Part shown: in pieces, positions 13,910 through 64,000 of the stretch
How positions within the stretch are numbered: position 1 is the stretch's first letter
Layout: every line of letters starts with the position of its first letter
NCBI GenBank assembly: GCA_054601695.1
Contig: BAAHQB010000108.1
Coordinates: forward strand, 496,001-560,000
DNA from: Amorphochlora amoebiformis
Taxonomy: Eukaryota > Cercozoa > Chlorarachniophyceae
Length of the DNA: 64,000 nucleotides
Direction of reading: 5' to 3'
Program-made: the position numbers and the translations under genes
The notes under the pieces: generated by a model
What the model was told of the DNA's origin: nothing
Database searches by the model: none
Seen by the model: only the letters and a program-made list of their open reading frames with translations

Positions 13910-14693
13910 AACTACGTAAGTATGCCGAAATTCTACGAGTCGTCAATTTCAGATGATTAGCCTTTAGCTAGTTGTAGAGTTAATTAATAAGAGAGTTTGA
14001 ACACAGGTTTACCCAGTACATGAACACACACGATATCTAGGTATGGATCGATTGCCCAGCAGTGACGTAAAGTTATGCTGCGCAACTTATGCATGATGAA
14101 TCATTGATGATCCAAATGATCCTTTTGAGGATTAATGCTAGTAATAATACCGAGAATTGCTACTATCAAGATGATCATGTAAGATGATTTCCGATCTAGA
14201 TGATCATAGTCAGCTCTCCGACTACTCCTGTACTCAGCTGAGCTCGATTGATGCAAGTTTATATTTTCGATACCTTTCTCGAAAAGGCACGGAGTTCATC
14301 TCTGCTGCTCCCGGAACCTGGCATAGTCTCTACGTATATACCACTTACTAAAATCAAGTATATCATCCAGATCCTCTGCACACAATTACGAGTTACTAGA
14401 GTTATATAAACTGTATATATAAATATATATAAATATATAATATATATATATATGTATGTATGATATTGTATATCTAACTAGTATATATACCTACTAGACC
14501 TATATCGCCTAGATCTAGTAGATCTAGTAGTAGGTCCGATTACCTAGTCTAGTAGTATCTGATAATCATTACTGAGTCCTGCTAGTTTGTAAGTTAAAGA
14601 GTCTATGAATTAAGTGATATCACCTGTATTGCGCCCGTCACAACTTAACACTAGTACTAGTAGTAACAAGTAATCTGGCCAAGTTCATTAAAG
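13910..14693. other. CTAG-rich spacer between convergent genes
   Basis: About 780 bases between two convergent stop codons (TAG at 13907-13909 on plus, TAG at 14696-14694 on minus). It is rich in CTAG, AGATCT and ACTAGT palindromes, especially 14480-14680. Only one short TA run occurs, at 14410-14460. It resembles 246-1196 and 48638-50073. Confidence 0.5.
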
Positions 14694-22557
<7,864 letters not shown>

Positions 22558-23514
22558 TTACGCTTCTTCCGAATATCCCAAACCAAGACTCGCAAAGCTT
22601 GTGTCGTCCGAGTCGCTCAAGTTGTGCACCTCTCTCGCCTCTCTCGCCTTGACGTACCGCTGGAATTCCTTAGACCGCCTAAACTTCGGAAAGCAATCTG
22701 TTCTAATGAGCCTGATTATCTGCCGCTGAGCTTTATTGAACAGCCCCGCCGTCAGCGCTGACGCCGGTTCGTTATCGATGGTTGAAACTAAGGCCTCCCT
22801 CGTGGGACCATCTATGTTCACGGGTGTGCAAGCCTCGTTTCCCAACGTCTTTGTGTCGGTCGCCTCAGGCGAAAGCCACTGCCCGGACCCCGGGCTGCTC
22901 TCCTCGCTTAGGAAGCGCAAGCGAATGAACCTTGCGATAGACTGGGCTTTCTTCCTGTCTCCTGACCCGATCACTGTCTTATAGCGCTCCACGTAGTTGT
23001 CAAACTCGATGTTTTCTCGGGCATACATTTGCTTCATGAACGACGAGAGGTAGCGCTTGCCTATCGGGTCGTGGTACAGTGTTAAAAAGTCGACGCCCTC
23101 TTGGGTGACCAAGGAATCCGACGGGACAGAAGACACGGAAATGTCGCTCTTTGAGTCCGAAATGGCACACGACGTCTCATCCGACATCGCCGAAATGGTC
23201 GAACCGCGTGGAACCGCAAGCTGACCTTGGTGAATAAAGGTTCGACAGGTTCGCCGGTTGTTGGGGAACTGGGTAGTGCGGGCTCCACAGGATATCGGAG
23301 TAGCAAGAAGAATTCCTGGTAACTCGTCGGCTGAAGTGTGATCCTTTGCATCGGACATATCAGGAAGCCTCGTTGCGGAATTGAATCTCGGGCGAGTTAG
23401 GTAAGAGTAAGAGGTTGTATCTGTCATGTCCCGGGAGGCTATGGTTGCACGGGAAGCCATGGTGGTGGATGGGTCCTTGTCGCGGTTAGCGGCGAGGATT
23501 CGAAGGTTATCCAT
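22558..23514 (-). CDS. Intronless RGS-domain protein (regulator of G-protein signalling)
   Basis: A single open frame of 318 codons from ATG at 23514 to the stop at 22558, uninterrupted and free of TA repeats. Residues 1-140 are Ser/Thr-rich without recognised motifs. Residues about 143-290 match an RGS fold: FLTLYHDPIGKRYLSSFMKQ, then the hallmark ARENIEFDNYVERYK, FIRLRFLSEES, VNIDGPTREAL, and the C-terminal helices LFNKAQRQIIRLIRTDCFPK and SKEFQRYVKA. A polar insert near residues 206-230 enlarges the domain. RGS domains speed GTP hydrolysis by heterotrimeric G-alpha subunits at membranes. No second domain, signal peptide or lipid-modification motif was seen. The lack of introns contrasts sharply with its neighbours. 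Confidence 0.9.
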   Translation of the reverse strand: MDNLRILAANRDKDPSTTMASRATIASRDMTDTTSYSYLTRPRFNSATRLPDMSDAKDHTSADELPGILLATPISCGARTTQFPNNRRTCRTFIHQGQLAVPRGSTISAMSDETSCAISDSKSDISVSSVPSDSLVTQEGVDFLTLYHDPIGKRYLSSFMKQMYARENIEFDNYVERYKTVIGSGDRKKAQSIARFIRLRFLSEESSPGSGQWLSPEATDTKTLGNEACTPVNIDGPTREALVSTIDNEPASALTAGLFNKAQRQIIRLIRTDCFPKFRRSKEFQRYVKAREAREVHNLSDSDDTSFASLGLGYSEEA

Positions 23515-24480
23515 TGTTACTTTCTCTTCGAGTTATGACGAGCTTCTTCTCGGGTTGGCTCCCCCGGAAGTTGGAGGGATGACTGTCGTCCGCATAATCG
23601 CACATTTGCGTCAAGGGAAGGTTCTGAGAACGTGGTTGGGTTTGGGCGAAAACACCAAAGATTCAGCTTTGGAACCCGTTACTGTGACGGTTGTACTAGT
23701 ATGGGTATCTGGAGTATTTCTGGCTAATTTGCCCAATTTATGTACTTCCGTACGTGTGAGCGACAGTAGCCCGTGGGAGTAACCCTTCTCATTCCGACGA
23801 ATGGATCCAGGATTCCGCAAAAGACGCGGGCCGGCGCATCGGCGTCACGATGCTTATACCTCAAGCCCTCGAACGATGCTGATACATCAAGGCCTCATAC
23901 TGTTCGACCTCGGCTGCGGCGTCGCCCTTTCCACGCTGGTATTCGAAGATTCTCTGCCTGGCTTCATCTCCAGTGATTGTCTGCCTCGATCCATGATCAC
24001 GTTCTTCTCCACGCCGACGTGTGCATGTACTACAGGAAGTTTAAGGATATTGCACCAGTGACTTCCTTCAGGTCCTGGTTTGTAGAGGACTACGACGACT
24101 ACGTACGGATTTAACGAGCTATGGCTAACGAGCTTTCTCGCGCAGAAAATGCATCTTTCTGACTGCCAATAGTTTAACTGACATAACCTTACTGATTTGC
24201 TATATCTGCCCAATGGTACGACACTGGGTCAATTCAATTAGCGTACATGTACAAATTAAGCAGCACAAAGTACTGTTACATGTTCGTACAGCTGCATGCG
24301 CTCAACATTTGATATGGTAGTATGATTGTAAACTTTCGGATCTAGAACTTGCGGCCTACTGTAGAAGATATATCATGGTATCTATGAACTTGATATCATA
24401 GTATTTTTCATATATTCGTATAATACACAGTAAGACTAGTACCTGTATATAAATTACAGATGGTTACTAGTATATCTATA
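23515..24480. other. Upstream region of RGS gene and spacer, no certain gene
   Basis: About 700 bases of balanced composition with moderately long open frames on both strands (for example 23801-24061 plus and 24213-23887 minus). Neither shows a recognisable domain or convincing splice borders. The first few hundred bases probably include the RGS promoter. Positions 24230-24480 resemble the CTAG-rich spacers. Confidence 0.4.
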
Positions 24481-24519
24481 CACATACATATAGATGACAA
24501 ATATATATATATATATATA

Positions 24520-24550
<31 letters not shown>

Positions 24551-24562
24551 GTGTAAATATAC

Positions 24563-24611
<49 letters not shown>

Positions 24612-24649
24612 GTATATATAGCCATGTTATCCACATGTACATATGTATA

Positions 24650-24697
<48 letters not shown>

Positions 24698-24711
24698 TAT
24701 GTATAATGTTG

Positions 24712-24804
<93 letters not shown>

Positions 24805-24931
24805 TGTATACACACACACGGAAAACAATGCATATATATATATATATATATATATATTCATGTATTATATATATTTACAAAATACACATTTACTATAAAT
24901 ATCAGAGTCGGTGAGACAGATTCCAGTGCTC

Positions 24932-25024
<93 letters not shown>

Positions 25025-25118
25025 GTATATATACAATAAGCATGATATTAATCATTATTGATGTAGTTGGACAGTAGCACCGTCCTATTAATTAATCGAT
25101 TTTAATTTTTCGCGGATG
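24481..25118. repeat. TA arrays downstream of the small secreted-protein gene
   Basis: Long TA arrays. One 40-base unique island at 24903-24930 could be an exon on either strand (plus SVRQIPVL before GTATAT; minus [12 protein letters not shown] before GTAAAT). Nothing links it to a gene. Confidence 0.6.
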
Positions 25119-29452
<4,334 letters not shown>

Positions 29453-29572
29453 TGTTGGGCTGGAAATTTTGAAATAGCCGACATATTAAAGTTCGATTAT
29501 AATAATATCGTGATATCCATATTTCAATATCTACATATCTTCCAAGAAATATGCGGATTTGAAGGAATCATC
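29453..29572. promoter_or_regulatory. Short shared promoter between two divergent genes
   Basis: Only 120 bases separate the ATG at 29452 (minus) from the ATG at 29573 (plus). The sequence is AT-rich but not a TA repeat. No TGTCAC motif of the kind seen at 2602-2749 occurs here. Confidence 0.45.
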
Positions 29573-47677
<18,105 letters not shown>

Positions 47678-47820
47678 CCTGAGCTGACCTGCACTTTTAT
47701 TATCATTTTCTTCGAAATTTGGATTTCCACCTGTGGTTTACTTCTATCTTCACGTTTTAGCACGCTTTTTTTTTTTTTCTTTTTGATATTTTTTCATATT
47801 ATATACATCGAGAGAGAGAC

Positions 47821-47857
<37 letters not shown>

Positions 47858-48309
47858 ATACATAACTGCAGAAGCATACGTACATAAATTTATCTTGCTG
47901 CATTAGATACAACAAAAATTAATCTCCAGGAATGCCGCAATATGTGACCCTTTCTGCGAATATCCGATCATGAAAACGTACTACGCCCTGACTCTAACCT
48001 TAACCCTAACTCTCCTAACAAACGAGCCTTAACCCCCCTAAGTCTAAATTAACCATGTAACTATAACTACTGTAACTAACTTTGCCAAATGTTAACTCTA
48101 CTCGAACCTTATCTATATACACAAATGTATAAAATATATTTATATTCGTGTGTATATGAACATATATGTATATAATATATATATAATATATATATATACT
48201 AGATATATATAAATACATATACATATATATACATACATAATATATATGTATATATATACATATGTATGTATATATATGTATATATATGGATGTATATATG
48301 TATAATATA

Positions 48310-48347
<38 letters not shown>

Positions 48348-48445
48348 ATATGCATAAATACTGATTTATACATTTATAAAAATCTAAACAAACATACCTT
48401 ATTGTACACACAGAGAGAACGATATATTTATTTATTTATCCACAG
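47678..48445. other. Region after PhyH stop: GA run, telomere-like tract, TA array
   Basis: A 32-base GA run at 47820-47855. Telomere-like CTAACCTTAACCCTAACTCT at 47994-48014 with more CCTAA variants to 48050. TA arrays at 48170-48350. It may be an intron if the frame at 48446 belongs to the PhyH gene. Confidence 0.5.
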
Positions 48446-48637
48446 TGTCCTGGGCGAATCGAAAGAGTGAGCGAAGCAGAATACGAAACAACCCATATAA
48501 CCGTCTTGCCCAGTGCGGAGGAAGGTATGGTACGTACGTATACACGCAGTTTAAACGAGATGAGGGCGCAGAAGTCAAACAGCCAGGAGCTATACACATA
48601 TATGCAGTACCTTGGTGTATATCAATCAAACCTATAG
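48446..48637 (+). CDS. Terminal exon, possibly an alternative C-terminus of the PhyH gene
   Basis: After TTTATCCACAG at 48435-48445 a frame of 63 codons runs to TAG at 48635-48637. It begins CPGRIERVSEAEYETTHI and ends SQELYTYMQYLGVYQSNL, with natural amino-acid composition. Phase 0 fits a splice from the internal donor TTTCGT|GTCACG at 47645 in the previous exon. That would replace the short tail VTKKDKYDLS with 63 residues. It could instead be the last exon of a separate gene whose other exons I did not find. Confidence 0.45.
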   Translation, partial: CPGRIERVSEAEYETTHITVLPSAEEGMVRTYTRSLNEMRAQKSNSQELYTYMQYLGVYQSNL

Positions 48638-49009
48638 ACTATATATATATATAGTCCAGACTAGATCTGGAGATCGGATATCTAGGGTACAGGCGGCTGT
48701 AGGGCTGAATGATTCCACATGCAATTAAAAGCGTATGTACGTTCTAGACGTCAATATAACCGTATATGAATGATTTGGTTTCTAAGTGAAATATATAACT
48801 CGATCGGCTTCTACTAGTTCTAGAGTTTAAATTGATTGATGATCATGCTAAGCAATAAGAGTCAAGCCAGATAGATGACCTGGATGAAGTACTCACCATC
48901 GTACTCTCTAGCCTGTCTAGTGTATCCTAGGTATCTTAGGTATCTACCGTAGGCTCTATAGGCTAACTAGTACCTACCCTAGGTACCTACCGTAGGCTAG
49001 TGACCGTAG

Positions 49010-49085
<76 letters not shown>

Positions 49086-49103
49086 TTGTTCAATATATAT
49101 AAT

Positions 49104-49150
<47 letters not shown>

Positions 49151-49203
49151 GTATATCATATACTAGCATCACTAATTCTAGCGCACTCAAATTCATGAAG
49201 GCG

Positions 49204-49246
<43 letters not shown>

Positions 49247-50073
49247 AACTATAGCTCCATATGTAAAGGTGTGAAACTAATAATATTACTATGGTAGCCT
49301 ATGATAAATCTAAACGAGATCCTTGAACTACCGTTGCCATTGAACTGAACATCGACCATGACTCTTCTCAGTAGCATAGATATTTTGTTATAGCGCCACT
49401 GCCAAGATACACACGTGACATACGCACAATGGCTAGAATGGACATCAACGATGTAACAATACTAGATTACGTCCAGCACGTATACCACATGCGTACGCAC
49501 AAATGCATATACCACATGCGTTCTAGTGTCAGATGCGTATCCAAACGTATAACAAATACGTATAACAAAATACCTATAACAAATACGTATAACAAATACG
49601 TATAACAAATACGTATAACAAATACGTATAACAAATACGTATAACAAATACGTATAACAAATACGTATAACAAATACGTACGTATGACTAAGAACACCAA
49701 CATACGTACATACATACGTACGACCAACAAAAGCACCGACATACGTGCCATACGTATCGTAAGATGTGTTGACGTAGTAGGAGGCCCAGATCTAGCAGAT
49801 ACTATGATATATCTAGTACATATATATAGCATCCGCAACAACTTTCGTGACTCGTGACATATGTAAGTAAGCTAAGACTAGTTTTTTACTAGTTAAACCG
49901 TGGCACATAAATACACATGGCAGCTATAGGCTGCTTGCAATTGGCAGCATACATACGTACAATAAACTCATATGGTACTCGGATCAATCTTACATAGTTT
50001 GCAGCGTGGTTTCTACAGACTCGTTAAATGGCGAGTGGTATAGGTAGGGTTTAAGTTACACTTGAGATACTAG
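48638..50073. other. CTAG-rich spacer between convergent genes with a 13-base tandem repeat
   Basis: Dense CTAG/CCTAGG/TAGGTA palindromes at 48650-49010. TA arrays at 49010-49080 and 49205-49245. ACAAATACGTATA repeats about ten times at 49550-49680. No exon with splice borders was recognised. Confidence 0.55.
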
Positions 50074-63077
<13,004 letters not shown>

Positions 63078-63107
63078 CTAGTGATATATATATATATATA
63101 TGTGTGT

Positions 63108-63143
<36 letters not shown>

Positions 63144-63192
63144 ATATGTATATGGATATACATAAATATATGTACATATTCAATTTATATTG

Positions 63193-63229
<37 letters not shown>

Positions 63230-63367
63230 TATACATATGTATAAATATATCTATGTATGTATATACATATTTACATATTATATATATATTTATATATATA
63301 TATATATATATATATCTTATATACTTATATATATATAATATATATATATATACATATATATATATAT

Positions 63368-63400
<33 letters not shown>

Positions 63401-63469
63401 ATTATATATGCATTATATTTATATATATATATATTTATATCTTTATATATAAACATATATACACATACA

Positions 63470-63516
<47 letters not shown>

Positions 63517-63629
63517 AAAACATATATATATATATTATATATCTATATTTTCATGGATATATTATATGTATAAATATAATTGCACCGTCAAGGTAAGAAA
63601 TTGGTACATATAATAATAACATAGACTTG

Positions 63630-63688
<59 letters not shown>

Positions 63689-63754
63689 CATCACCATAGG
63701 CATTCAACATGCAGAATGCACACATAAGCATGTCTATATACATATATGTACATA

Positions 63755-63785
<31 letters not shown>

Positions 63786-63864
63786 ACATGTATATGTATG
63801 TGTATATGAGCAGATGAATATATTTCCCATCTTGATTGACATGATGTTAACATATATACACGTC

Positions 63865-63907
<43 letters not shown>

Positions 63908-64000
63908 CAGATGAATGTATTTCCCATCTTGATTGAAATGATGTTAGCATATATACACGTCATATACATATATATATATATATACATACATATATATATA
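63078..64000 (-). repeat. TA arrays with a duplicated 60-base block near the window end
   Basis: GCAGATGAATATATTTCCCA then TCTTGATTGACATGATGTTA at 63811 is repeated at 63907. By the pattern seen elsewhere these may be copies of an exon edge of the DUF1214-type gene, whose source may lie outside the window. Confidence 0.5.

Noticed and set aside
13753-13956. Alternative frame [15 protein letters not shown]... running to a TGA at 13956
   Set aside because: The phase carried from the previous exon (AG + T) selects the frame ending at TAG 13907-13909.
22736-23782. Plus-strand frames opposite the RGS gene
   Set aside because: Shadow of the minus-strand RGS frame, without any domain signal.
47820-47855. 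Mobile element or poly(A) remnant suggested by the GA run
   Set aside because: No terminal repeats, target duplication or coding capacity nearby; a simple repeat explains it.

Overview
The window is nuclear DNA of a eukaryote, most likely a protist or alga. Coding sequence is cut into very small exons (18-140 bases are typical). Introns are filled with enormous (TA)n arrays. Splice sites are GT..AG, and degenerate CCCTAA/TTAGGG-like tracts occur. I cannot name the genus. Nothing bacterial, viral or organellar was seen. Almost every long open frame rich in Y and I is only a TA array read as codons.

I rebuilt seven gene models by hand. The criteria were unique-sequence islands, GT/AG borders, matching intron phase and family motifs read across junctions. 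(1) Minus, 2526-1872: a two-exon Ser/Arg-rich protein. (2) Plus, 2879-13909: a signal-peptide-bearing spermidine-synthase-like SAM-binding protein; one exon of its core exists only as fragments. (3) Minus, 21240-14694: a secreted protein with a very acidic tail and a basic C-terminus. (4) Minus, 23514-22558: an intronless RGS-domain protein. (5) Minus, 29452-25119: a small secreted protein of unknown function. (6) Plus, 29573-47677 (possibly to 48637): a beta-trefoil-like region fused to a phytanoyl-CoA dioxygenase (PhyH) domain with all metal ligands. (7) Minus, from 63077 or beyond down to 50074: a DUF1214-family protein. Pairs 1/2 and 5/6 are divergent with short shared promoters. Pairs 2/3 and 6/7 converge on CTAG-rich spacers.

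The main finding is a rule about the repeats. Next to many exons the intron carries several diverged tandem copies of that exon's own edge, each separated by a TA array. Copies of the acceptor plus exon start always lie upstream of the intact exon. Copies of the exon end plus donor always lie downstream. I counted about 14 acceptor-side and 14 donor-side cases in five genes on both strands, with no exception noticed. Copies often become shorter and more diverged with distance from the exon. The result is rows of decoy splice sites flanking real exons. One exon (PhyH gene) also has an unaltered copy about 16.6 kb away, antisense inside the DUF1214 gene.
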